A stretch of 64,000 nt of DNA. It comes from Cyprinodon diabolis (lineage: Eukaryota > Chordata > Actinopteri > Cyprinodontiformes > Cyprinodontidae). The stretch spans positions 2,020,456-2,084,455 of the forward strand of contig CM060062.1 in assembly GCA_030533445.1 (NCBI GenBank), read 5' to 3'. This document shows positions 1-10,408 of this stretch, in pieces. Every line of letters starts with the position of its first letter. Within the stretch, counting starts at the first letter, position 1. A program made the translations under genes and the position numbers. The notes under the pieces were generated by a model, which saw only the letters and a program-made list of their open reading frames with translations, did no database searches and was not told the origin of the DNA.

Positions 1-339
1 CGATGTCTCCCCCTGCTGCTGGCATATGGGGATCCACGGGCCTCTTTTTTTGTTTTGTTAGTCCAAAGAAAGAACAGTCAGTGACTCTCTGTGAGATCAA
101 TCTACTATAGAAATAAGATGTGGAACAGAAAATGGATGGTTGTTCAGCAAAGCTCCTCTAACACTCAGACTTTCCTATATTTCCCTCCATGGCAGCTCCT
201 TGGCTTTGTTCTCACACTAAATGTGGATGTTTGGCTCTGAATTCATCCGTTCACATCTGGATGTTTCTGTCTGAGAGATGGAGAGTAGATGAAGGGATGA
301 CAGACGTGCTCTGGAGATGGACAGTACAGGTTTAGTTTA
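1..339. other. no gene seen
   Basis: Unique-looking AT-rich sequence with no open frame or repeat that I recognise. Confidence 0.4.
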
Positions 340-498
340 GTTTAGTTTTATTAGGATCCCCATTAGCTGCCAAATAAATGGCCACTAATCTTCCTGGGGT
401 TCTCACATAAAGAAATTACATTTCATTATGAACAACCATTAAAAAAAACACATTAGGAAATAATAGAGCAACATGAAAAAAAGTAGAAATATACAACA
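340..498. repeat. dispersed fish repeat fragment
   Basis: A short run of tandem TTTAG units leads into a 'ttattaggatccccattag' segment. I recall that segment as a common interspersed sequence in fish genomes, probably a LINE or SINE 3' end. The class cannot be decided from one copy. The piece is cut by the Tc1 element that starts at 501. Confidence 0.4.
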
Positions 499-500
499 TA

Positions 501-1722
501 CACTCACCGGCCACTTTATTAGGTACCCCATGTTAGTAACGGGTTGGACCCCCTTTTGCCTTCAGAACTGCCTCAATTCTTGGTGGCATAGATTCAACAA
601 GGTGCTGGAAGCATTCCTCAGGGAGTTTGGTCCATTTTGACATGATGGCATCACACAGTTGCCGCAGATTTGTCGGCTGCACATCCATGATGCGAATCTC
701 CCGTTCCACCACATCCCAAAGATGCTCTATTGGATTGAGATCTGGTGACTGTGGAGGCCATTTGAGTACAGTGAACTCATTGTCATGTTCAAGAAACCAG
801 TCTGAGATGATTCCAGCTTTATGACATGGCGCACTATCCTGCTGAAAGTAGCCATCAGAAGTTGGGTACATTGTGGTCATAAAGGGATGGACATGGTCAG
901 CAACAATACTCAGGTAGGCTGTGGCGTTGCAACGATGCTCAATTGGTACCAAGGGACCCAAAGAGTGCCAAGAAAATATTCCCCACACCATGACACCACC
1001 ACCACCAGCCTGAACCGTTGATACAAGGCAGGATGGATCCATGCTTTAATGTTGTAGACGCCAAATTCTGACCATACCATCCGAATGTCGCAGCAGAAAT
1101 CGAGACTCATCAGACCAGGCAACGTTTTTCCAATCTTCTATTGTCCAATTTCAATGAGCTTGTGTAAATTGTTGCCTCAGTTTCCTGTTCTTAGCTGAAA
1201 GGAGTGGCACCCGGTGTGGTCTTCTGCTGCTGTAGCCCATCTGCCTCAAAGTTGGACGTACTGTGCGTTCAGAGATGCTCTTCTGCCCACCTTGGTTGTA
1301 ACGGGTGGTTATTTGAGTCACTGTTGCCCTTCTATCAGCTCGAACCAGTCTGGCCATTCTCCTCTGACCTCTGGCATCAACAAGGCATTTCAGCCCACAG
1401 AACTGCCGCTCACTGGATGTTTTTTCTTTTTCGGACCATTCTCTGTAAACCCTAGAGATGGTTGTGCGTGAAAATCCCAGTAGATCAGCAGTTTCTAAAA
1501 ATACTCAGACCAGCCCTTCTGGCACCAACAATCATGCCACGTTCAAAGTCACTCAAATCACCTTTCTTCCCCATACTGATGCTCGGTTTGAACTGCAGGA
1601 GATTGTCTTGACCATGTCTACATGCCTAAATGCACTGAGTTGCCGCCATGTGATTGGCGGCTTAGAAATTAAGTGTTAACGAGCAGTTGGACAGGTGTAC
1701 CTTATAAAATGGCCTGTGAGTG
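501..1722 (-). mobile_element. Tc1-like DNA transposon, full length
   Basis: The ends are inverted repeats: the left begins CACTCACCGGCCACTTTATT, and the right, read on the minus strand, begins CACTCACAGGCCATTTTATA. TA dinucleotides flank both ends (499-500 and 1723-1724), the expected target duplication. The length of 1222 bp fits the Tc1/mariner superfamily. The transposase lies on the minus strand and is broken, so this copy is complete in structure but not autonomous. Confidence 0.93.
533..1580 (-). pseudogene. Tc1-like transposase, broken
   Basis: A DDE/D transposase that would cut and paste its own element in the nucleus. Reading from about 1580 downwards, the N-terminal paired-like helix-turn-helix part opens MGKKGDLSDFERGM. 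The frame shifts near 1490, in a T-rich stretch. The middle segment (1357-1151, starting MARLVRADRR) ends at an in-frame TGA at 1151-1153. A TAA lies at 1046-1048, just before the C-terminal segment (1042-533). The catalytic residues can all still be seen: WSDESR, QQDSAPCHK and SPDLNPIEHLW. With one frameshift and two stops, it is inactive. The family is clear; the subfamily is not. Confidence 0.92.
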
Positions 1723-1724
1723 TA

Positions 1725-2476
1725 TATACACAGGTTAGATCATCATATCATCTGCAGTAGTTCTGAAGACAGTATCTTTTTGAAGCTTGTTCTGTTCTGG
1801 ACTCTTCGCGTGGTTATTGGCAGTTGGTTCCAGTGACATGTGGCTCTATAATAAACTGTGATAGATAGTTTGTTCTGGGTCAAGGGAGTTTAATGTCTCC
1901 ACCTAGTGCCCGCCTTGTTAAATAATTATATGGGTGGGAAGTAAAAGGCAGATGTAAAGGTAAAGGAAGCAAAAAATGCGTCATCCGCCGGCTACCATTC
2001 ATTCATCCTATTCGCTGAACTGCTGCTAGTTTTCCTCACATGCCTGGAAGATGTCTAGTGCTGCTACCACAGATGATCTCGCTCTCCAAATGGAATTGAA
2101 CGATTCAGATTAGCTAGAATGAATAGAAGGGGTAGAGCGTAGCCGCCTGTGGCCCGGGCTGCCTGTCACAACTCCAGTCCACCACCCGGATGACGTCATA
2201 CACGCAGTGCTCTGTTTTAAAAAAATATAATGGTGGATGTCTGGGGGCCAGTGATTGGCCTCCATGTTCTGAATGCTGGCGTACCATAAAGAATAAATGA
2301 TGAACAGTTTAGTTTGTGCCTTCAAGTCGTTGCCCATAGGAAGACGTTACTGGATATAACCTAACAGAATATCTTCAGAACGGCTCCAAATGACACTAAA
2401 CTCATATGGGTGAGTAGAACATGATGGAATAACGTAAAATCAAAGGCCCAATGGAAAAAAAAAACAGTGTTCCCCT
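1725..2476. other. no gene seen
   Basis: Mixed sequence without a supported gene. A 20-codon frame opening MSSAATTDDLALQMELNDSD starts at 2051, but it ends at once and has no visible splice partner. Confidence 0.35.
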
Positions 2477-2895
2477 TTAACATTCTTTTTCCGGGTTCTT
2501 TAAGACAGAGAAAAATGTATGTGACCAAATAAAGAGTGACCAGCTCGCCTGTCTGGGATAAAGTCTTTTAGCAGACTTCAGGTACTCCAAGTTCTTGTGG
2601 TCAGTCCAAACCAGAAAAGGAGTCTTCGAACCCCCCAACCAATGTCTCCATTCTTCCTGAGCCAGCTTAACCGCCAGCAACTCTCAGTCTCCGATATCAT
2701 AGTTCCTCTCAGCACTTGAAAGGTTCCCTATCCTTAGCCCCCTGACTGAGAACCACCCTAACCCCTTAACTGCAGGCATCCACCTCAATAATAAACTGTT
2801 TCTCAGGGTCGGGAGAAACCGGAAAAAGGGCCGAGGTGAACAGCGACTCAAATCTTTGGAAGGCTCGTTCAGTCTAATCATTCCAACAAAACCTA
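2477..2895 (-). pseudogene. Gypsy retrotransposon RNase H remnant
   Basis: On the minus strand the sequence reads like the RT-RNase H junction of a fish Gypsy pol. A stretch like 'FESLFTSA...PDPEKQF' is followed by 'ERNYDIGD', a TGA, then '[16 protein letters not shown]' and '[20 protein letters not shown]', the conserved RNase H core including TDHKNL. Several frame changes and the TGA near 2685 break it. Only about 420 bp survive and no LTR is adjacent. It is an old pol fragment. Confidence 0.8.
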
Positions 2896-3480
2896 AGTTT
2901 GGCAGAAGTGAGAACATGGCGGGTGCCCCGACGGGGCGTCGGGGGTTCGGGTTCTGTGGGGAGTGCTGCTTGGGATCTGGGCCAGTGTACACCTCGCTCT
3001 CCAGCCCTGGCGGGGCCTCTGGTGTGCTGCGGGGCCTCGGGGCCTGTTGGGCTCGGGGGGCGGGGGCGGGGGCATGGACATTAACACATTCTGGAAGATG
3101 CTTACCCCTTCAGGGTTTTGCACCCTGCTTGACTAGCAGGGTGCAAAACCCTGCTGGTACAAAACCCCCTTTTGGGGGGTGCAAAACCCCCTTTTGGTAC
3201 TCTCCCCAAAGAAGGTTGGAGGGAGGGGCATGTAGTGGCTGGGTGAATTAGTTAGGAGGGGTGGTGGTGGCTCTGGTTGGGTGGTCTGGTCCGGGTGCGG
3301 GGAGGGGGGCCAGGCTCGAAGCAGGAATGAGATGGGTGGGTGTGGCATCGTCACCGCTCCCCTCCCCCCCATCCGGATTTGAGGTTCACTTATTGGGTCA
3401 TCTGATAATCCCGGGACCAACCACCGGTGCCGCCGGGTCTTTCGTCCTGGTATTATTGGAGTGTTATGTGTAAATGTGCG
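2896..3480. repeat. GC-rich dispersed repeat with a hairpin
   Basis: A GC-rich, G-run-laden stretch, unlike the AT-rich surroundings, holds overlapping open frames on both strands that look like composition effects. It contains a perfect 19-bp inverted repeat (3111-3129 and 3135-3153) with a 5-nt loop, followed by further copies of 'gcaaaaccc'. I recall similar GC-rich repeats in fish genomes but cannot classify it. Confidence 0.4.
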
Positions 3481-4362
3481 ACCGCTTTTTTTTTTTTTTT
3501 GAGGGGGGACTTCTAATGGCCCCTTATTTAAAGAAAACATATTACATATACCTAATGCATATATATTTACATAAAAAAATTACTTCTGCCTGTATTTTTA
3601 ATGGTCAGAATGTCAATTTTGGGCCCCCCTCTGTCCTGGGCCTGGGACAATTGACCCCTTTGTCCCCCCGAGTCAGCAGGCTTGATGGTGATGATCCAAT
3701 TTCTAGCTAGAGGATGACTGAAAGACATATAAACTCTCTTTCCCTCTTTATTTTAGAACAAACTAAATGAAAGTCAAAGGGTACTTATTTCTGATCGTAT
3801 GTTTGGTATAAGCACATGTATTATTATGACGAGTTTCAAACCGCTAAAATTCCTATCAGTCTCTGCTCTCCTGCTGCATGAGGAGGATTTACCACCTCCG
3901 CATTTCCCTTATACTCTTCATCTGAGTGGCTGCAGTGTCTTGGCAGGGCAGCAACATTGGGTCCAGTCCTAATGAATAGCATTGATCCTTGTTGGGTTAT
4001 GAGCAGGCTTTAGTGGCCGTGTTGAGATGTTAATAAGCCTGGCCTTATTCCGGAGGACTTTAATTAGCCTGTTCAAAATGTGCTTACAATGCGCATTGTC
4101 ACTCTGTTTTAGAGTACATTTCTCAGAGTACACACATACAGGGGGGCACACACAAGCGGTGGGCAACTGCAGGAAATCGCAGACACACATACAGTACAGT
4201 CAGTCATTTCATGGCCCGCTGATATGGCAATCATTACTGCAATCTCTGTTTATTCAATTAATACTTTCATTAGTGAGCCTAGTGTACATAGTCACGTATG
4301 GTGCCACTTCAATCACACAGATTAACTAACAATTACCTTATTCATTTTTTTTAATTAAAAAA
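3481..4362. other. no gene seen
   Basis: A poly-T run (about 3485-3500) followed by AT-rich sequence. No supported coding exon or recognised repeat. Confidence 0.35.
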
Positions 4363-4650
4363 CAAACCACTGGACTTTGTTTCCAAGTTTGGAAACATTT
4401 CTCTTCCATCCAGAAACATTTTTCAATTCAAAATGTCAGAAATAGCGTTGAGTTCGAGGTTTTATCCAGCAGCCCAACAAAACCTTGTTTTTGTTTAGAA
4501 AACATGCAATTAGAACCAGAAGAACGGGTCCACCCCTTTGGAATGGGGGTCGTTTTAGGTTCTTTTGTTAGCCTGCAATGCCCCATACCTGTCTATGTCT
4601 CTGAAAGGGGGGCGTTAGGGGCAATTTACCTTTACAGGGGAACAGAAGAC
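4363..4650 (-). repeat. Penelope-like element 3' untranslated fragment
   Basis: This segment matches, in reverse complement, the stretch at about 55480-55770 that follows the GIY-YIG end of a Penelope-like element. Shared landmarks are the 'cctgtctatgtctctgaaag' region, the 'gcagcccaacaaa' region and 'ggactttgtttccaagtttg'. It is untranslated retroelement sequence; the overlapping open frames are incidental. Confidence 0.7.
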
Positions 4651-4932
4651 AACCATGCTTCTGTCTGTAAAAAAATATCCCTGAAGTTCAAATAGGTTGT
4701 GGATCCTTGTTTATAGATGCTGGAGGTCGGCCTGTAAAATATTAGTAAGCTGTTTAGCAATGTTGTATGTTACTGAGTAAATGCTGCTGACAGACCCATT
4801 GTCAGCAGCATTAACTCAGTAAGATATATAAAGTTGCAGAACATTTATTTTCCTTTTGCTTTACTCTTTTGTTTCTGTATCTCTCCTTTTTCTATGTTAT
4901 GGGGGATATATGTATAGGAACCTTGAATTTAA

Positions 4933-5083
4933 AGGAAAAGTCCACTCATATTCAGAATTCCAACTTCTGAAAGTACTTCAAATATGAGATTATAAAATAC
5001 TGTTCAATAAATGATAGGGTTCTTAATTAAGAGTAATTTTCATTTGAATGTGCTTTACTGGAGGCATCCATGTTTGTCAAAGC
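4933..5083 (+). repeat. terminal fragment of THAP-exon repeat family
   Basis: Homologous to 51717-51868 and, inverted, to the left arm of the large inverted duplication at 45.4-46.1 kb. It starts directly after a TTAA (4929-4932) with AGGAAAAGTCCACTC and ends at 'catccatgtttgtcaaag'. The THAP exon itself is absent here. The TTAA plus shared first bases suggest this is the terminus of a TTAA-targeting DNA transposon. Confidence 0.6.
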
Positions 5084-6045
5084 CAAACTGGGAGACATAC
5101 TGGGAGACACTCAGTACTGCTGATAATGAGGCTGACTGGACTCCTGAGTCCTTCTTCAGCCATAAAACCAGTAACAGTGGTGGGTTGGGATTGTTTTTGC
5201 CAAAAACCATATTCCTCAGTCCCTGGAATTTGTCAAGGTTAATAAAGGCCGTCTGTTGAAAATAAGAGCAGTGTATGAAAAACATTGCGTTTATTACTAT
5301 CTATGCTGCCGTTGGGGGAATGCAGAGAGCCGTGTTTGTAGATGTTTTAATTGAAGTTTTATTAGAAATGTATCAGTGAGGAAGGCAGCAGGTTAGACAG
5401 GAACCATGCAGAGCCTCACGCCGCCTCTCGCACTCGCCTCATTCAGCTCAGGAGCTGTGTGATGTGTGGAGAGGTTCCCATGGTGAGTAACGACAATACA
5501 CTCATGCTAAAGATAATTTATTGTCTATGACCAACCTCGATTGTTCTTATTGTTATAAACGTCATTTTAATATATTTAAAAGTAGTTTTTTCTGATCCCT
5601 CACTTGTAACAGTCTCTGTTTTTATAAAGGTTGTAAAAGCCAGTAAGTATTTAATCACATTTTAAGATGGCCTTATTGGAAGACAAAACTTTTAAAGATA
5701 ATTTTGCCTTTTTTTTTTAAAAAACAAAGCAATAAATCTGATTTTATTTCTTTACAACCATGGTGGGAATTTGGGAAAGTTCTGATAAGAGTTTTGTCAG
5801 CAGTCCTCAGAATCTCACTAAAGCCTCGGTGAGTTCATTACGGCTCTGGAGTCTGAGAGGGAGGACCTCAGAGACTTATGGAGACCAAAGCCACACTGAG
5901 AAACTTAAGGCTAAGAAGTCGGTTTTAGCCAACCTGCTAAAACGAGCATCTCTCATTAGGTCAAACATGTAGCTCACATGGATGTTCCATCTAATTTTTT
6001 TTTTTTTAATATGGAGCGTAAGTTGTTGTAATTGTTGTTGTTGGT
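5084..6045. other. no gene seen
   Basis: Mostly unique sequence. A good donor-like site (ATGGTGAGTAAC) occurs near 5479, but the open frame before it (from 5407) is only 18 codons and stops before the site. I cannot support an exon. Confidence 0.35.
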
Positions 6046-7858
6046 ATGGTGGCGCTCCAAAGCAGCGGCCGAGAACGGCTCACCTTGACAATTTCGATAA
6101 GTTCACATAATATGCAGCTTAATACGATACAGACTAGACATCTAACCCACATCTATGATTGCCAACACCTGCTGGAGCTACGATCTCCAAATGTTTTAAA
6201 CCCAGATATTTTTGCAGAGTGCTACGGAAGATATGTGCGAGTCGGAGAAAGCGAGGATGCAGAGGGGACTAACTGTGAAGCTACAGACCCCACAGACCTC
6301 AGCTTCCATCAATCCCGCTCTCCAACGTCTGCTCATTGGAAAACAAAATGGATCATCTCCGACTGGAACTGTAATCAAGGAAGGAGATTAGTAAATACTG
6401 CGCCATCATTCTGACAGAGTCATGGCTACATCCAGCAATGCTATTAGCCTGGAGGGGCTAACGCTATACCACGCTGATAGAAACAAAGAACTAAGCAGTA
6501 AGATTCGGGGTGGTGGGCTCTGTGTTTACATCAACAACAGCTGGTGTAAAAATGCTAGACCAGTCGCCAGCTTCTGCTCTCCTGACATGGAGTTTCTGAC
6601 TGTTAACTGCAGGCCGTTCTATCTGCCCAGAGAGTTCAGTGTGGTTAGCATCACTGCTGTTGATGTGCCCCCCAGCGCTAACACTAAAGAGGCCATGAAG
6701 ACTCTATACCAGATATCTCTGAGCTCCAATCTGCACACAGAGGGTGTTTTCATCATTGCTGGGGATTTTAACCAGGCTAACTTGAAGACTGTTCTCCCTC
6801 ATTTTTACCAACATGTGGACTTTGCAACTCGAGGTAAAAATATTGTGGAGTAAAAATGAGCGCCGAGAGTTGATATGCAAGGAAGAAAAAGGTTTTATTT
6901 TACTCTGCAGAGGAGAACTACACAAGACAGCTGCGTACAGCTCCTAGTGTGGCTCTGACTAGGTCGCTGCCCACCCTTGCATTATAAAGACTTCTTACAC
7001 ACGAACTCAGCTTTCAAGCCTGGTGATAAAGAGGCACTGAGAACAGCACATGCCAACTTAAGCCATGCCATCAGATCAGCGAAGCAGAACCACAGCCAGA
7101 AGATCCAGGATCTCTTCCACGATGGCTGCAACATCAGGAGCCTGTGGAAAGGCATTCGGATGATCACAGACTACAACACCCCCCCCCCCCCTAAATAAAC
7201 TGAACAATTTCTTAGGAAGGTTTGAGGCACTAAACAGCCTCCAGCAGTGAAAGCTGTTCCACACCAGGGGGAGGAGGCACTAAACCTGGACGTGGCTGAA
7301 GGGAGGAAAACTCTGAGGAGAGTCAACCCAAGGAAGGCGCCAGGGCCTGATAACATACCTGGGCAGGTGTATAAGGAGTGTGCAGATCAGCTGGCTGGTG
7401 TCCTCACAGACATCTTTAACACCTGGCTGGACCAATCCATAGTGCCAGCATGCTTAGAGTCTGCCTCCATTATTCCAGAAGCCTCAGGTCGCCTCCCTCA
7501 ATGATTAGCGGCCTGTCGCTCTGACTCCCATCATGATGAAGTGCTTCCAAAGGCTGGTTAAAGAACACATCGTCTCCAGTCTGCCGCCAACATTCCACCC
7601 GTTCCAGTTCGCCTACCGACGGAACCGCTCCACTGAGGACGCCATCTCTGCTGCTCTCCACCTGAGCCTGGCACACCTGGAGGAGAAGAACACCCACGTG
7701 CGGATGCTGTTCCTGGACTTCAGTTCAGCTTTCAACACCATCATCCCCACCAGCATCTGATGGGCAAACTGGAACGGCTGGGCTTCAATACACCCCTCTG
7801 CTATTGGCTGCTAGACTTCCTCACCAACAGACCTCAGTCAGTCCGGGTCGGACAGAAC
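6046..7858 (+). pseudogene. jockey/CR1-like LINE, endonuclease and RT wreck
   Basis: Decayed second ORF of a non-LTR retrotransposon. The apurinic-type endonuclease is seen as an ESWLHPA-like motif near 6418, then 6422-6853 with 'GGGLCVYINNSWCKN', 'CRPFYLPREF' and 'IIAGDFNQANLKTVLP'. A foreign or unrelated stretch at about 6854-6985 interrupts it. The linker resumes at 6990 ('FKPGDKEALRTAHANLSHAI'). The reverse transcriptase shows 'RRVNPRKAPGPDNIPG' (from 7318), '[13 protein letters not shown]' (7533) and catalytic motif A '[11 protein letters not shown]' (near 7710). A frameshift near 7490 and a TGA at 7758 add to the damage. The RT stops near 7858, before the YADD box, where inverted sequence of the same family begins. 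Jockey- or CR1-like is my best guess for the clade. Confidence 0.85.
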
Positions 7859-7859
7859 A

Positions 7860-7957
7860 GCACAGCTGAGCTGTTGATGATCAGTGGAGCGTGGTTAGGC
7901 CGGTTTTTCCTGATGTCTACCATGACCTCCTCAATCTCCTTTGTCTTCTCCATTTCT
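7860..7957 (-). repeat. inverted fragment of the same LINE
   Basis: This segment is homologous to 17674-17760 and reads on the minus strand as the post-catalytic RT region (KTKE and VDFR-like residues). It therefore stands head-to-head with the plus-strand copy that ends at 7858, and it is followed at once by a minus-strand L2 fragment. Confidence 0.7.
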
Positions 7958-8800
7958 CACAGTCAGAGAAACTGGACTACACTGGAAAACAGGCCAAGCT
8001 CCAACATCTAGAAACAAAGGTGTTGATGGCAGCAGCACAGCTGATGTTTCTCTCCAGGATGGAGTCACAGCCAAACAGGAACAGACCAGATGAAGCTACT
8101 ATGAGAAAAAGCAGAGAGAGCAGAACGTTGGAGATTGAACTAACAGATTCTGCAGAGTGGGAGAATAGAGATAGAATGAAGCAGAATGATGAAAAAGGGG
8201 TCCCTATGTCCTCCAGCAGTCTAAGCCTATAGCAGCAGAACTATAGAGACAGCTCAGGATAACCTGAGCCACTCTAACTAGAAGCTTTATCAAAAAGGAA
8301 AGTTTTAAGCCTAGCCTTAAAAGTAGACAGGGTGTCTGCCTCACGGACTAAAACTGGTAGTTGGTTCCACAGGAGAGGAGCCTGATAACTAAAAGATCTG
8401 CCTCCCATTCTACTTTTAGAAACTCTAGGAACCACTAGTAAACCTGCAGATTGAGAGCGAAGTGCTCTGTTAGGAACATAAGGAACAATCAGATCTCTGA
8501 TATCAGATGGAGCTTGGCCATTTAAGGCTTTATATGTGAGAAGGAGGATTTTAAATTCTATTCTGGATTTAACAGGAAGCCAATGAAGAGAAGCCAGGAT
8601 AGGAGAGATATGATCTCTCTTTTTCATTTTCATCAGAACTCTGGCTGCAGCATTTTGGATCAGCTGAAGGCTTTTAACTACAGTTTGTGGACTTCCTGAT
8701 AGTAAAGAATTACAATAGTCCAGCCTTGAAGTAACAAATGCATGGACTAGTTTCTCAGCATCACCCCTGGACAGGAGATTTCTCATTTTTAGAATTATTA
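7958..8800 (-). mobile_element. L2-like LINE, 3' end
   Basis: A 5'-truncated L2-clade LINE on the minus strand. The 170-codon frame 8786-8274 encodes the conserved C-terminus after the RT catalytic core: 'KLVHAFVTSRLDYCNSLLSG', 'QLIQNAAARVLMKMKKRDHI', 'LHWLPVKSRIEFKILLLTYK' and a terminal 'FKARLKTFLFDKASS'. The 3' untranslated sequence follows (8273-7958) and recurs at 17295-17570 and 34140-34400. The RT catalytic motifs are missing. The C-terminal frame is unbroken, which suggests a fairly young fragment. Confidence 0.88.
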
Positions 8801-9388
8801 TTTTTGCGCAGATGAAAGAAGCAAAGACTTTATTGGTCTAAGTATACATAAAAGATGAAAAGTAAATTTCACATGAAAAAAGAAATCATATTTAGATAAC
8901 CTGAAGCGGGAAGGTGTTTCAGCAGAAGATGCCTAAGGAGTCTACAAAATGTTGAGGAAATTCATGACTAAAGCCACATATTTATTGCTGCAATTCAACG
9001 GCTAGACACTGGTGCATGAGAGTAATCTGACTGCTAAGCTAATTATACAGTCAATAGTGGGCCAATGGAGCAGCAGGCTGAATGGAAAACCCAGAGAGAG
9101 AAACATACACAGGTAGAAGGTTGGTCACAAAGAACTGTGTGTTCTCACTAAAAAGTCTTGAACTCATTGATTTCTGCAGATAGTTTCATTGGCTTCTACC
9201 ATTTGAAAAGATAATTGTATTGCTGAGAACAGCAGCAGTTTAAAAAACATTCAATTCAAGACAGAATATCTACAGTTGTTCAATGGAGCCTCAGTATTAC
9301 AGTGAGATATATTTATACAAAGGAAAAAAAAGGGAAAACCTAGTTTGAAATATGAATATATTGTTTAAACAGTTTTCATTTTGTTTCT
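8801..9388. other. no gene seen
   Basis: AT-rich sequence lying between the L2 fragment and the Gypsy 3' end. No open frame or recognised repeat. Confidence 0.35.
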
Positions 9389-9464
9389 GTGTTTAAAAAT
9401 GGGATTTTATGGCGTTCTCCTCTGAGCCTCAGCTCCGTTTCCACGGCCGGTCAAATGAGACTCT

Positions 9465-9810
9465 GCCTTGTCACCGGCCCCGCGGCCGGCCACCTGGAAC
9501 TCTGCCTTGCTGCCGGTCCCACGGCCGGCCACCTGATACTCTGCCCTGCTGCCGGTCCCACGGCCGGCCACCTGATACTCTGCCCTGCCTCCGGTCCCAC
9601 GGCCGGCCACCTGATACTCTGCCTTGCTGCCGGTCCCACGGCCGGCCACCTGATACTCTGCCCTGCTGCCGGTCCCACGGCCGGCCACCTGATACTCTGC
9701 CCTGCCTCCGGTCCCACGGCCGGCCACCTGGAACTCTGCCTTGCTGCCGGTCCCACGGCCAGCCACCTGGAACTCTGCCTTGCTGCCGGTCCCACGGCGG
9801 CCACCTGAGA
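9465..9810. repeat. 39-bp minisatellite in retroelement
   Basis: About nine tandem copies of a 39-bp (13-codon) unit with core 'ccggtcccacggccggccac'. Copies differ mainly by ttgctg/ctgctg/ctgcct and gatact/gaactc variants. Because the unit is a multiple of three and lacks stops, long frames stay open on both strands. One plus frame reads repeated 'CPAAGPTAGHLIL'; the minus frames read repeated 'QSIRWPAVGPAAG' and 'EYQVAGRGTGSRA'. Which frame is translated, if any, is unknown. Confidence 0.93.
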
Positions 9811-9983
9811 CTTTCCCTGTCCTCGCCCACCCTGGGTGGGTTGTTTTGAGTTTTGGACCCTGTTTCTGTTTCTGTGCCTGGCCCTCCTTGCCTGTTTCCC
9901 CCTCCGCCCGCCCTGGGTGGGTTGTTTTTGTTTTTGGGTTTTTTGTTTTTGGGCGTCTGGTATCCGCCCTTAAGGGGGGGTAC

Positions 9984-10408
9984 TGTTGGGATCCAGAGGT
10001 TTGCCCTCCAGAGGGCGACGTGGATCCCTTCCTGTGGGCTTCTGTTACTGTTGGGATCCAGGGGTTTGCCTTTCAGAGGGCGATGTGGATCCTTTCCTGG
10101 GAGCTGGTGCTCAGCGCTCACAGCTGATCCCCATCAGTTCATTATTAAGCTCTCCCTATATAATCTAGGAGAGAGCTCCACTCGTAGCCGGATTGTTTGG
10201 TTAAGCAAGTCTGAGCCACCCAGCCTGTCTGATCCCTGTTAACCTGTATCTGTATCTGTGTCTGTACCTTAACCTGACCTGCTCTGTCTTCTCTGCCTCC
10301 CAGGAGGAACCCCTGTACGTTATCCAATAAACCATTGGACTTTTATCCCTGCCTCTCTGTGTCTGTGAGTTCTGCATCTGGGCTAGTAAAACCTACCTGA
10401 TCATGACA
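9984..10408 (+). repeat. 3' LTR of the Gypsy-type element
   Basis: Begins TGTTGGGATCC just after the polypurine tract and ends CATGACA, the TG...CA form expected of an LTR. It contains a TATATAA box (10157-10163) and an AATAAA signal (10326-10331). Its first about 130 bp is an imperfect tandem duplication: two units starting TGTTGGGATCCAG, at 9984 and about 10050. No second LTR of this type is in the window. Confidence 0.8.

Larger units (their letters stand above)
9389..10408 (+). mobile_element. Gypsy-type retrotransposon 3' end with LTR
   Basis: The last part of an LTR retrotransposon: a coding-like region carrying a 39-bp minisatellite (9465-9810), a G-rich polypurine tract (9972-9980, reading AAGGGGGGG) and the 3' LTR (9984-10408). 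No protease, RT or integrase remains, so the superfamily is inferred from the tract/LTR layout and general resemblance to fish Gypsy elements. The right flank resumes in L2 sequence, so the element inserted into an older L2 copy. Its left flank is not L2, which points to a later deletion. Confidence 0.75.

Noticed and set aside
2856..3540. Overlapping 60-135 codon frames on both strands
   Set aside because: They arise from G/C-rich low-complexity DNA; no frame has a motif and they shadow each other.
9465..9810. CRISPR array
   Set aside because: Units are contiguous without unique spacers, and the DNA is from a vertebrate; the same holds for 40412-40615.
9389..10127. Four to six overlapping frames as possible genes (up to 216 codons)
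   Set aside because: All are readings of the same 39-bp array and LTR; open frames follow from a stop-free unit of 39 bp.
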